Shown in pieces: positions 1 through 7,576 of a stretch of DNA of 58,320 bases. Each line of letters starts with the position of its first letter. The first letter of the stretch is position 1. The notes beneath the pieces were generated by a model. The model was not told where the DNA came from and did not search any database. It saw nothing but the letters and a program-made list of their open reading frames with translations. Both the position numbers and the translations under genes were made by a program. The DNA comes from Bacteroidales bacterium. Lineage in GTDB: Bacteria > Bacteroidota > Bacteroidia > Bacteroidales > UBA7960. The stretch is from positions 1-58,320 of the forward strand of contig JAAYLH010000096.1 of the NCBI GenBank assembly GCA_012521995.1, written 5' to 3'.

Positions 1-1
1 G

Positions 2-79
2 ATCTATACCCATCTCGACCGCGAATACCTGCGCGATGCCATTGTTTCCTACCACCCCAGGTCAAAAAAGAACCGTTAA
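2..79 (+). CDS. Tyrosine recombinase XerC/XerD family, C-terminal end only
   Basis: The first 25 codons visible form the end of an open frame that enters from outside the window and stops at TAA 77-79. It reads IYTHLDREYLRDAIVSYHPR followed by a basic tail. The Y-T-H-L-D pattern matches the region around the nucleophilic tyrosine of XerC/XerD-type site-specific recombinases, which resolve chromosome dimers at dif. With only the C-terminus visible I cannot separate XerD from another chromosomal tyrosine recombinase. The frame, stop position and motif are seen directly; the family is inferred from the motif. Confidence 0.7.
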   Translation: MYTHLDREYLRDAIVSYHPRSKKNR

Positions 80-126
80 TTACCTGCAGTGATCAGAAAG
101 GGCTTTCATAAAAGCAGGGGAATGCT

Positions 127-135
127 TACCTTTGC
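127..135 (+). promoter_or_regulatory. Bacteroidota-type -7 box (TAnnTTTGC)
   Basis: TACCTTTGC matches the TAnnTTTG -7 element used by the Bacteroidota housekeeping sigma factor. It would start transcription near position 142, about 40 bases before the secreted protein gene at 183. Confidence 0.6.
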
Positions 136-182
136 ATGCTACAAATGAATTTTTTTTGGCTAGTTTTTAAAATAACCCCATC

Positions 183-3100
183 ATGATGAAGAAAGCTACT
201 TTCCTTAGTACCCTGGCCCTCGTCACGGTACTTTCCTTTGTTTCCGCCACTGCCTGGTCACAAGTCGTGGTCAGCCAGGTTTATGGCGGCGGTGGCAATT
301 CAGGAGCCACCCTGAAAAACGATTTCATTGAAATATTCAATAAGAGTTCAGAGCCTGTTAACCTGGCAGGATGGTCTGTACAATATGCTTCTGCCACAGG
401 CTCAACCTGGCAAGTAACCGAACTGACTGATTTCATCCTTCAGCCCGGCCAATATTACCTGGTTCAGCAAGCGCAAGGCTCAGGAGGATCCGTTGACCTT
501 CCCACCCCTGATGCCACAGGAACAATTCCCATGGCCTCCAGCAATGGAAAAGTAGCCCTGGTAAGTTCCACTACTGCACTTTCGGGAGCCTGCCCTACAG
601 GAACAGAAATCATCGATCTGGTAGGGTTTGGAACCGCTTCCTGTTTCGAAGGCAGCGGAGCTGTCCCCGCGCTTTCAAACACCACAGCAGGCATTCGCCT
701 GAGCCAGGGCTGTATAGACACCAACAACAACCTTGCCGATTTTGAAGTGGCTGCTCCCGACCCACGCAACACAGCCTCTCCCGTCCATGTGTGCTCCACA
801 ACGCCTTCCGTGGCCATGCCCACTTTCGACCCCGCCCCGGGCATATTCACCAGCCCGGTTTCGGTTTCCATCACCACCACTACCGAAGATGCAAGCATTT
901 ATTACACCCTCGACGGAAGCGACCCCACCGAGTCAAGCACACTCTATACTGCTCCCCTGAATATTTCCGGCACAACAACCATCAAAGCCAGGGGCTATAA
1001 AGAAGGACTCGACCCAAGCTTTATTGCCACTGGCGTTTATACCTTCCCCACTACCGTTGCCACCATTGCTGAACTCAAGGAACTGCCTTTCGGCACAACC
1101 CCTTATACTCTGTCAGGCGAGGTAATCCTTTCCTACCAGCAGGAATTCAGAAATCAGAAATTCATTGAGGATGAAACCGGGGGTATTATGATTGATGACT
1201 ACTATGGGGTGATTACAACCAGTTACAACCTTTATGATGGAATAACCGGAGTTCAGGGCACTCTGAATGAATTTGGAAATATGTTGCAGTTCACGCCTCT
1301 GGCCAATACTGCTCCCGCCTCTTCAGTCGGCAATGTCATCAATCCGCCCGTGATCTCACTGGCTGAATTCGTTAGCAATTTTGAGGCCTACGAGTCAAGA
1401 CTGGTCACTATCCAGAACGTCCATTTCGTGGATCCTACCGGAAACTTTGCCAACGGAATTACTTATGCCATTTCCGATGGGGTGACTACTGCCAATTTCA
1501 GGACTACCTTCTACGACGAAGATTACATTGGTGAGCCAATTCCAACCGAGCCCTTCCACCTGACCGGCCTTCCCAACGCCCGTGCTGAGGGGAACTTCAT
1601 CACCCCGCGTTTTGCAAGCGATTTCGACTTCGACCTGATCAGCACCGATGCCAACCTTTCAGCCTTCACCTTGGGCGGAATCAATGCCCTCAACTTGGCT
1701 GAGGTGGAAGTCACAAGCCCTTCTGATGAAGGTGCCACCCTGTTTGTTACCGATTTTACCAACTTCTCAGGGATCGTTGTCACCACCACCCACCCTGCCG
1801 CAACCTATGCCGTAAGCCTTAACGGAAATGCCGTTGATCAGGGCGACCTGGCCACCCAGCCCCTTGCGGCTGAAGACGTGGTTTTGGTTACTGTTACCGC
1901 CGAAGACGAAACAACCACAAAATATTATAAGGTCACCCTTATCGACGAAATTCGCCAGCTTGCCTTTACCGCTCCTGTTGGAGGCGAAGAATACGAAACG
2001 GGCGAACCCGTTACGGTCAGCTGGACCTCCGAAAACATCCAAACCCTCAATATGTATGTTTACCAGGTCGGATTCTCCGCACCGGTGACTGAATACACAA
2101 ATATTCCCGCTTCGAGTGGCACCATTACCGAGAACCTGCCCAACGGTGCCCATGGTACCTTTTTCTTCAGGCTAAGTGATGCCAGTGACCTTACCTTCTA
2201 TACAGAAAGTGAGCATGTCACCTTCTTCGACATCCTCGACCCCGAGATCCTTGCACTCGACCCTGTAAACAATGCCATGGATGTCACGGGCGAAGATGGC
2301 TTCACCATCACCGTGAGCGAAAACATATTGCCTGTATCGGGTAAGACCATACGTATTTATACCAGCAGCGAAGACGTGCTTTTTGAAAGCATCGCTACCA
2401 CCTCTGCTCTGGTAAACATTGACGGCAACCAGATCCATTTCACACCCGCAAATGACTTGTCCTTCGAAACAGGCTATTACATCCTGGTGGATGAAGGCGC
2501 TTTTGCCGACTTGGGTGGCAACCTCCTTGCAGGAATCTCCTCAGGTGAATGGAGCTTTACTACCTCCTCCGAACCTGTCATTGTGATTATCTGCAATGGT
2601 GACTTTGAGGACTGGACAGGTGGAAAACCCGATTGCTGGTTTGGCTCAAAAACCAACCTGGCAGGTTCAGCCGTCGTTCAGTATACTGAAAATCCCCAGT
2701 CGGGAAATTCAGCGGTTCAACTTATCAACAGTGACTCAGGCCATAAAAGATTTACCTCACAGACTACCAGTGTCGAAAACGGCGTAGGTTACAAACTGAC
2801 CTTCTGGCTCAAGGGCAAGGGCGATATCCGTACCGGGCTGTTCGACAATCGCGAGGACGCCTTCGGGTATTTCTACAACGATTACATCACCGTCAACAGC
2901 AATACCTGGACTGAACATTCACAGGTCATTACCGCCGACAATACAACCGACATCGCTGAATTCATATTCTCTTTGCGCAATTCTGATGAAACCATGGGCC
3001 ACATCCAGCTCGACAATGTCAGTATAGAGGTTATCAGCAATGAAGCCCAGCAGGTGGCAAACATCCTGGCCCTGCGCGCAGGAGAAACAGGCATGCGTTA

Positions 3101-3875
3101 CCAGTTGACAGGCGAGGCCATCCTGACCTTCCAGCAGAACTTCCGCAACCAGAAGTACATACAGGACGCCACAGCTGCTATTGTTATTGACGATTTCGAT
3201 GGGGTCATTACAACAAGCTATGCCATTGGCGACGGAATTACGGGCATCACGGGAACCCTCACCAGCAACAACGGCATGCTCCAGCTGGTGCCAACCGACG
3301 ACTCTGCCCCTGCTACTTCCACAGAAAACAACATCATCCCTGAAGTCCGTGCTCTGGCAAGCCTCACTTCCGATGACCAGGCCAAACTGGTCAAGATTGA
3401 GAACGTCAGCTTCGCCAACGCCACCGGGACCTTTGCCAGCAGTCAGAACTATAACCTGACCTCAGCAAACGGTGACGGTGTTTTCCGCACCTCCTTCTTC
3501 GATGCCGACTATATCGGAACCTCGGTACCCACCCAGCCACAAAACCTGACCGTCCTTGTAAACCAATACCTTGCAACCATCCAAGTAACTGCCCGCAGCC
3601 TGGATGATTTCGAGCTCTACACCAACGTCCAGGAAACAGAAATGGCAGGGGTGAGCATCTACCCCAACCCCTTCCGCGACAACATCCGCCTGGTGAACCT
3701 TGCACAAATTGAAAAAGTACGCCTGGTAAACAGCAGCGGACAAATCATGCAGGAATTTAACACCTTTGAAGGAGATCTCGAAATCAGGACTTCTTACCTG
3801 AAAAGCGGCCTCTACTTTATTCAACTGATTGACAAAAACGGAAATCATTACGTTCAGAAAATGATCAGGCAATAA
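183..3875 (+). CDS. Secreted multidomain protein: lamin-tail domain, duplicated OB-like module, T9SS sorting tail
   Basis: This 1,230-residue protein starts at one of two adjacent ATG codons (183 or 186) and has a signal peptide ending near AWSQ. In order I see: a lamin-tail-like domain (about 27-200, VVVSQVYGGGGNSGA, NDFIEIFNKS); a chitobiase/hexosaminidase C-terminal-like Ig domain (about 205-285, ASIYYTLDGSDPT); an OB-like/DUF5689-like module (about 290-480); a cadherin-like sandwich (about 485-590); an Ig-like segment; an SbsA/Big_5 Ig domain (about 690-790); a carbohydrate-binding-like sandwich (about 800-950); a second copy of the OB-like module (about 960-1140); and a type IX sorting domain (about 1150-1230, VSIYPNPFRDNI). 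No catalytic domain is recognisable. Lamin-tail plus OB modules are common in extracellular nucleases, and the next gene is a secreted nuclease, so a role in extracellular DNA or polymer binding is plausible but inferred. Confidence 0.8.
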   Translation: MMKKATFLSTLALVTVLSFVSATAWSQVVVSQVYGGGGNSGATLKNDFIEIFNKSSEPVNLAGWSVQYASATGSTWQVTELTDFILQPGQYYLVQQAQGSGGSVDLPTPDATGTIPMASSNGKVALVSSTTALSGACPTGTEIIDLVGFGTASCFEGSGAVPALSNTTAGIRLSQGCIDTNNNLADFEVAAPDPRNTASPVHVCSTTPSVAMPTFDPAPGIFTSPVSVSITTTTEDASIYYTLDGSDPTESSTLYTAPLNISGTTTIKARGYKEGLDPSFIATGVYTFPTTVATIAELKELPFGTTPYTLSGEVILSYQQEFRNQKFIEDETGGIMIDDYYGVITTSYNLYDGITGVQGTLNEFGNMLQFTPLANTAPASSVGNVINPPVISLAEFVSNFEAYESRLVTIQNVHFVDPTGNFANGITYAISDGVTTANFRTTFYDEDYIGEPIPTEPFHLTGLPNARAEGNFITPRFASDFDFDLISTDANLSAFTLGGINALNLAEVEVTSPSDEGATLFVTDFTNFSGIVVTTTHPAATYAVSLNGNAVDQGDLATQPLAAEDVVLVTVTAEDETTTKYYKVTLIDEIRQLAFTAPVGGEEYETGEPVTVSWTSENIQTLNMYVYQVGFSAPVTEYTNIPASSGTITENLPNGAHGTFFFRLSDASDLTFYTESEHVTFFDILDPEILALDPVNNAMDVTGEDGFTITVSENILPVSGKTIRIYTSSEDVLFESIATTSALVNIDGNQIHFTPANDLSFETGYYILVDEGAFADLGGNLLAGISSGEWSFTTSSEPVIVIICNGDFEDWTGGKPDCWFGSKTNLAGSAVVQYTENPQSGNSAVQLINSDSGHKRFTSQTTSVENGVGYKLTFWLKGKGDIRTGLFDNREDAFGYFYNDYITVNSNTWTEHSQVITADNTTDIAEFIFSLRNSDETMGHIQLDNVSIEVISNEAQQVANILALRAGETGMRYQLTGEAILTFQQNFRNQKYIQDATAAIVIDDFDGVITTSYAIGDGITGITGTLTSNNGMLQLVPTDDSAPATSTENNIIPEVRALASLTSDDQAKLVKIENVSFANATGTFASSQNYNLTSANGDGVFRTSFFDADYIGTSVPTQPQNLTVLVNQYLATIQVTARSLDDFELYTNVQETEMAGVSIYPNPFRDNIRLVNLAQIEKVRLVNSSGQIMQEFNTFEGDLEIRTSYLKSGLYFIQLIDKNGNHYVQKMIRQ

Positions 3876-3899
3876 GCCATCTTATTCCTGATAAGCAGT

Positions 3900-3938
3900 A
3901 AAAGCTGCCCGTCGGATTTATACGGGCAGCTTTTTTTT
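3900..3938 (+). terminator. Rho-independent terminator after the secreted protein gene
   Basis: A 13-bp perfect stem (AAAAGCTGCCCGT with its complement at 3922-3934) closes a 9-base loop and runs into a T tract ending at 3938. It lies 25 bases after the stop codon at 3875. Confidence 0.9.
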
Positions 3939-4080
3939 AGCTTTAGCCTGTCAATCACTGAATATCCTCAAAGGAACCGGCAGCTTTCATTTAACATGAT
4001 TATGATTGTGAAATTCCTGCTCAAACCTTTAAGGAATAATCAAAAAACTGTTTTTTATCAAGCCTCAAGCATGCCTGACT

Positions 4081-4146
4081 CTTAGTTTAACCGTACTTAA
4101 ACCGTACTTAAACCAATTGAAAACGGTTAAAGTACGGTTTAAATCC
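4081..4146. repeat. 11-bp-periodic repeat element A
   Basis: Six consecutive 11-bp steps can be laid out here: cttagtttaac, cgtacttaaac twice (identical, 4092-4113), caattgaaaac, ggttaaagtac, ggtttaaatcc. The second half is a reverse-complement version of the first: arms 4098-4114 and 4125-4141 pair with 16 of 17 matches around a 10-base spacer. The element lies between the terminator at 3900-3938 and the promoter at 4226, so it is probably outside both transcripts. The rest of the interval 3939-4225 is AT-rich and holds nothing else I recognise. Related elements occur at 12692-12812 and 30918-30981. Function unknown. Confidence 0.8.
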
Positions 4147-4225
4147 AAACAATATCCCCAATGAAGGTCTGTGAGGGATGATCAATTTTAAATGGGGGAG
4201 CATTTTATTTCTTGCTCCTTTTCCC

Positions 4226-4234
4226 TAAATTTGC
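4226..4234 (+). promoter_or_regulatory. Bacteroidota-type -7 box for the endonuclease gene
   Basis: TAAATTTGC fits TAnnTTTGC and predicts a start of transcription near 4240. That excludes the upstream in-frame ATG at 4192 and supports translation from ATG 4252. Confidence 0.5.
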
Positions 4235-4251
4235 CAATTAATACAAAACCC

Positions 4252-5685
4252 ATGTTACGTTCATCATTTCGAAAAAATTCCCGTCTGCTCCTGATATTGA
4301 TTATGGTCCTTGCAAGTGTCCGGGTCATTGCCGCCGGCAGTATTACGCTCTCCACATCCAGCCTGCCGCATTTTCGCGGGGTTTATCCCGGGCAGTTTTC
4401 CGATGTGCAGTTTTATTATGTTCAGGCGAGCGGCATCAGCCAAGACTTAACCATCACCGTTAACGGCCCCTTCAAGGTTTCGCTTGATTGCATGGATCAA
4501 TTTAGCAGCAGCCTGACCCTGAGCCCCAGCAACGGCAATATTTCCTCAAAGCGGATATACGTAAGGTTTTTCCCTGAATCGACAGGACAAAAGCAGGGAA
4601 CCCTAACACACCAGGCCGGTGATGCAGGGCCCTCCACCATTAGCCTGTCTGGTCAGGGCATTTCCACCACCATTCCCACAGGGTATTACAACAGCGCTAC
4701 AGGCCAGGGCAGCCAGCTTAAGACCCAGTTGTTTATGATCATCAACGACCAACAACCCCAGACCTATTCCAGCCTCTGGAGCCATTTCAGGGACTCCGAC
4801 GCCACCTTTACAGCTAAGGTTTGGGATATGTATTCCGACAAGCCCTGCCAGGAACCGCCCTATGTCTTTACCTTTGGCGAGGATCAGGATACCGGTTCAG
4901 GGGGAAATGTAGAGGGGCAATATTATAACCGCGAACACTCGGTTCCCCAGTCTTGGTTTGAGAGCGCAATGCCCATGTACACAGATATGTTCCACATCTT
5001 TCCCACCGACAAAATGGTCAATGGGAAAAGGGGCAATTACCCTTACGGGGAAGTAAGCAACCCTTCCTGGACTTCACAGAACGGTAGCAAGCTCGGTCCC
5101 AACACCACAGGGGGTTATTCAGGGACGGCCTTTGAGCCCATTGATGCCTACAAGGGAGACATTGCCCGCGGGTATTTTTACATGGCTACCCGTTATGAGG
5201 ATGATTTCCCTTCCTGGCAGGGCAATGGCAATGCCTCTGAGGTTTTTGAGAACAGGGAGTTTCCGGGACTTAAGGCGTGGGCGCTGGAGATGTTTCTGGC
5301 ATGGCACACCCAGGACCCTGTTAGCCAGAAGGAGATCATTCGCAACCAGGCTATATATGAAGCCCAGGGAAACCGTAACCCCTTTATTGACCACCCTGAA
5401 TTTGCCTACCGGATTTGGGACGAGAATTATGTATCGGTCAGCAATCCCGGCTTAAACAAAAACTTTCAATTGTATCCCAACCCCGCTAGTGACTGGATTA
5501 TCCTTGAAGCCCCTGAAGGGGCGCGTTCCCTCGATGTTTATTCCTTGCAAGGGGCCAGGATCCTCAGCCGTGACCTCGTGGGGGGAGCCAACAGGATCAA
5601 CACCGGTGACCTTGAACCCGGGCTTTACCTCCTGATCTTAAATACCGTGCGGGAGACTTATCACAAGAAAATGTTGATTCAATAA
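4252..5685 (+). CDS. Secreted endonuclease I family protein with T9SS sorting tail
   Basis: The frame is open from 4192, but I place the start at ATG 4252. There the protein begins with a normal signal peptide (MLRSSFRKNSRLLLILIMVL, ending near AAGS), and a -7 box lies just upstream. The mature protein has an Ig/BACON-like N-terminal domain (about residues 30-135), then an endonuclease I domain (about 150-380) with the family motif YNREHSVPQSWF, in which the His is the expected catalytic base with metal-binding neighbours. It ends in a type IX secretion domain (about 400-477, FQLYPNPASDWIIL). Endonuclease I enzymes cut DNA non-specifically outside the cytoplasm, so this is probably a surface or secreted DNase for nutrient DNA. 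It follows another T9SS cargo gene. Family assignment is firm; the exact substrate is not known. Confidence 0.88.
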   Translation: MLRSSFRKNSRLLLILIMVLASVRVIAAGSITLSTSSLPHFRGVYPGQFSDVQFYYVQASGISQDLTITVNGPFKVSLDCMDQFSSSLTLSPSNGNISSKRIYVRFFPESTGQKQGTLTHQAGDAGPSTISLSGQGISTTIPTGYYNSATGQGSQLKTQLFMIINDQQPQTYSSLWSHFRDSDATFTAKVWDMYSDKPCQEPPYVFTFGEDQDTGSGGNVEGQYYNREHSVPQSWFESAMPMYTDMFHIFPTDKMVNGKRGNYPYGEVSNPSWTSQNGSKLGPNTTGGYSGTAFEPIDAYKGDIARGYFYMATRYEDDFPSWQGNGNASEVFENREFPGLKAWALEMFLAWHTQDPVSQKEIIRNQAIYEAQGNRNPFIDHPEFAYRIWDENYVSVSNPGLNKNFQLYPNPASDWIILEAPEGARSLDVYSLQGARILSRDLVGGANRINTGDLEPGLYLLILNTVRETYHKKMLIQ

Positions 5686-5730
5686 TCTGTTTTTTTAGGC
5701 GTTCCAAACAAAAAACAAAAACCCAAAACC

Positions 5731-5916
5731 ATGAGCAAAAAGTTGACCAAAGGCAGCCAAAGAATGATCGCAGGGGTTTGCAGCGGTATTGCTGAATATT
5801 TTGACACCGACCCCACCCTTATCCGCATCCTGTTTGTATTGTTTGCCCTTGCATTGGGAAGCGGCCTGCTGTTTTACATTATCCTGGCCATCATCATTCC
5901 ATCAAAAGAATACTAG
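5731..5916 (+). CDS. PspC domain small membrane protein
   Basis: A 61-residue protein made almost only of a PspC domain: a conserved N-terminal stretch (KGSQRMIAGVCSGIAEYFD, T/DPTLIRI) followed by one hydrophobic segment (about 33-56). In Enterobacteria PspC belongs to the phage-shock envelope stress response, but stand-alone short PspC proteins are common in Bacteroidota and their role is not settled. Its stop is 3 bases from the start of the DUF456 gene, so the two are probably co-transcribed. The cytoplasmic membrane is the expected location. Confidence 0.85.
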   Translation: MSKKLTKGSQRMIAGVCSGIAEYFDTDPTLIRILFVLFALALGSGLLFYIILAIIIPSKEY

Positions 5917-5919
5917 AAA

Positions 5920-6405
5920 ATGGCAGAAGGCCTGTTGATAGCCCTGAGCATGGTATTGCTGATCCTGGGTACGCTGGGAGCGTTTCTCCCCGTATTGCCC
6001 GGACCGCCCCTTAGTTTTGCAGGCATGCTGATCCTTCATTTCACCTCAGGGTATTCCTTCAGCGGCAAGCTGCTGGTCATCTTTGGTTTGCTGGCGGCCA
6101 TCATTACGGTCGTTGACCTGGTGTTGCCCGTATATGGCACCAAGCGCACGGGAGGAAGCAAACGCGGAATGTATGGTGCGGCCCTTGGCTTGGTGGCGGG
6201 CATCTTCTTTTTCCCCCCGGCGGGTATTCTTGTTGGCCCCTTTGTAGGTGCCTTGGTGGCTGAACTTTCCAACAACCAGGACCTGAAGCCCGCCACGAGG
6301 GCTGCCTTTGGCAGTTTACTGGGCTTGCTGGCAGGCGCCTTGCTGAAGTTAATATATTCGCTGGCGGTGGTTTGGGTCTGCCTGCGGCTGCTGTTTTTTG
6401 GCTAG
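5920..6405 (+). CDS. DUF456 family membrane protein
   Basis: A 161-residue, very hydrophobic protein with about four membrane segments and many Gly and Pro residues. It carries the DUF456 opening pattern (LILGTLGAFLPVLPGPPLSF) and the later glycine-rich GALVAELSNNQDLKPATRAAFGSL-type loop. No biochemical function is established for DUF456. It starts 3 bases after the PspC gene, so a shared envelope-related role is likely but inferred. Confidence 0.85.
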   Translation: MAEGLLIALSMVLLILGTLGAFLPVLPGPPLSFAGMLILHFTSGYSFSGKLLVIFGLLAAIITVVDLVLPVYGTKRTGGSKRGMYGAALGLVAGIFFFPPAGILVGPFVGALVAELSNNQDLKPATRAAFGSLLGLLAGALLKLIYSLAVVWVCLRLLFFG

Positions 6406-6477
6406 TCGGGCATTGAAAGAAATTTCTTAACTTCATAAGAGATTTTACCCCTTTATTTTCCAAACATCATAAGCAAC

Positions 6478-7104
6478 ATGACCGGTGCCATTGCCATGGG
6501 GTTCGATGGGCTCTCGAAAAAGAACTGCCGCCTCTCCTGTGGCGGAGCCTTCTCGCTGGCGACCATTATCCCCGGAGATACTTGCATTGATTTGGGCTGC
6601 GGCAAGGGTCATGATGTGATGCGCATGGCCAGGGTGACCGGGGAAAAAGGGCATGCCTTCGGGATTGACCTGAGCAGGGGCATGATCGAAACGGCCAAAA
6701 TGAATGCAGAGGTGATGCGGGCCCACAATGCCAGCTTCATCCAGTCGACTCTGGAAGAGATCACTCTTGAAGATGATATGGCCGATGTGGTGATCTCCAA
6801 CTGCACAATAAACCATTCATTGCATCAGGGGCAGGTATGGAATGAAATTTTCAGGATTCTTAAGCCCGGGGGCACATTTGTTGTAAGCGATATATACGCC
6901 ACAGAGGAAGTGCCGGAACAATACAAGACAGACCCCTCAGCAGTGGCCGGATGCTGGGCAGGTGCCGAGACCAAAGAAAACTACCTGGCCCATATCGCAA
7001 AAGCAGGGTTTGTGAACATCTCCATCCTTGAAGAATCGGCTCCTTATACCAAAGGCTGCATCCGTGCAGCCAGCTTCACCCTGCAAGGTAAAAAACCCCT
7101 TTAA
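6478..7104 (+). CDS. ArsM-like SAM-dependent methyltransferase
   Basis: A 208-residue class I methyltransferase with SAM motif I DLGCGKG at residues 38-44 and the acidic motif II GIDLSRGMIE. Its pattern is close to arsenite methyltransferases: DVVISNCTIN (C109), ILKPGGTFVVSDI, AVAGCWAGA (C159) and a late Cys in TKGCIRAASF (C194). ArsM uses conserved cysteines to bind As(III), and C159 and C194 are in plausible places. The protein is shorter at the N-terminus than typical ArsM, starting about 37 residues before motif I. No arsR, arsB or other arsenic gene is adjacent, so the arsenic role is inferred from the motifs; another thiol or metalloid methyltransferase is possible. Confidence 0.65.
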   Translation: MTGAIAMGFDGLSKKNCRLSCGGAFSLATIIPGDTCIDLGCGKGHDVMRMARVTGEKGHAFGIDLSRGMIETAKMNAEVMRAHNASFIQSTLEEITLEDDMADVVISNCTINHSLHQGQVWNEIFRILKPGGTFVVSDIYATEEVPEQYKTDPSAVAGCWAGAETKENYLAHIAKAGFVNISILEESAPYTKGCIRAASFTLQGKKPL

Positions 7105-7239
7105 ACAGAGAAGCACACAAACTCCCTGATCTTTAGTAACTTGAGGCGGCATCACACTTCAATCAAACAACTACTGATCAAAATTATCAACTTTTCTGCG
7201 GGAGTTATCAACATTGTTTCCCATCACAACGAAATCTCC

Positions 7240-7248
7240 TACCTTTGC
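7240..7248 (+). promoter_or_regulatory. -7 box of the cobalamin riboswitch transcript
   Basis: TACCTTTGC fits TAnnTTTGC and would start the transcript right at the beginning of the riboswitch fold. Between the ArsM-like gene (ending 7104) and this box I see nothing else. Confidence 0.6.
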
Positions 7249-7252
7249 CTTG

Positions 7253-7430
7253 GTTTTGGTTCCGAACCCCCAATCGGGCACTTCGGATGAAAAGGGAACC
7301 GGGTGAAAATCCCGGACAGTTCCCGCTGCTGTAAGCTCTTTACAATTGTTGCCACCCTATGCCACTGTTGCGGGTTCTCCGTAATGGGAAGGCGGTAAAC
7401 AAGGAGTAAGTCAGAAGACCTGCCAAAACA
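7253..7430 (+). ncRNA. Cobalamin (B12) riboswitch
   Basis: The conserved blocks of the AdoCbl aptamer appear in order: GGTTCC pairing with GGGAACC (7259 region and 7294-7300), GGGTGAAAATCCCGG, ACAGTTCCCGCTGCTGTAA (7317-7335), GCCACTG (about 7361), GGGAAGGC (7386-7393), and GAGTAAGTCAGAAGACCTGCC near 7404-7424. The outer stem pairs TTTTGG near 7254 with CCAAAA near 7423. It precedes a TonB-dependent receptor, the usual target. Adenosylcobalamin binding would be expected to lower receptor expression. Confidence 0.95.
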
Positions 7431-7509
7431 TGTTAATTTGTAGCTTTCGGGAAAAAAGCGAAGAAAAATTGATTCATCTTTTTTTCTCCACCTGGTTTCA
7501 CCGTTTGTT

Positions 7510-7536
7510 ACAAATGATTATAAAAAAATCATTTGT
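7510..7536 (+). other. Hairpin between riboswitch and receptor gene, possible expression platform
   Basis: ACAAATGATT (7510-7519) and its exact complement (7527-7536) form a 10-bp stem with a 7-base loop. It lies between the aptamer and the start codon at 7577. No long T tract follows, so if it is part of the switch it more likely affects translation or RNA stability than intrinsic termination. Confidence 0.4.
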
Positions 7537-7576
7537 TTAACGTGCCCTGAAGGATTCGGGGCGAAATTCAGAAATT

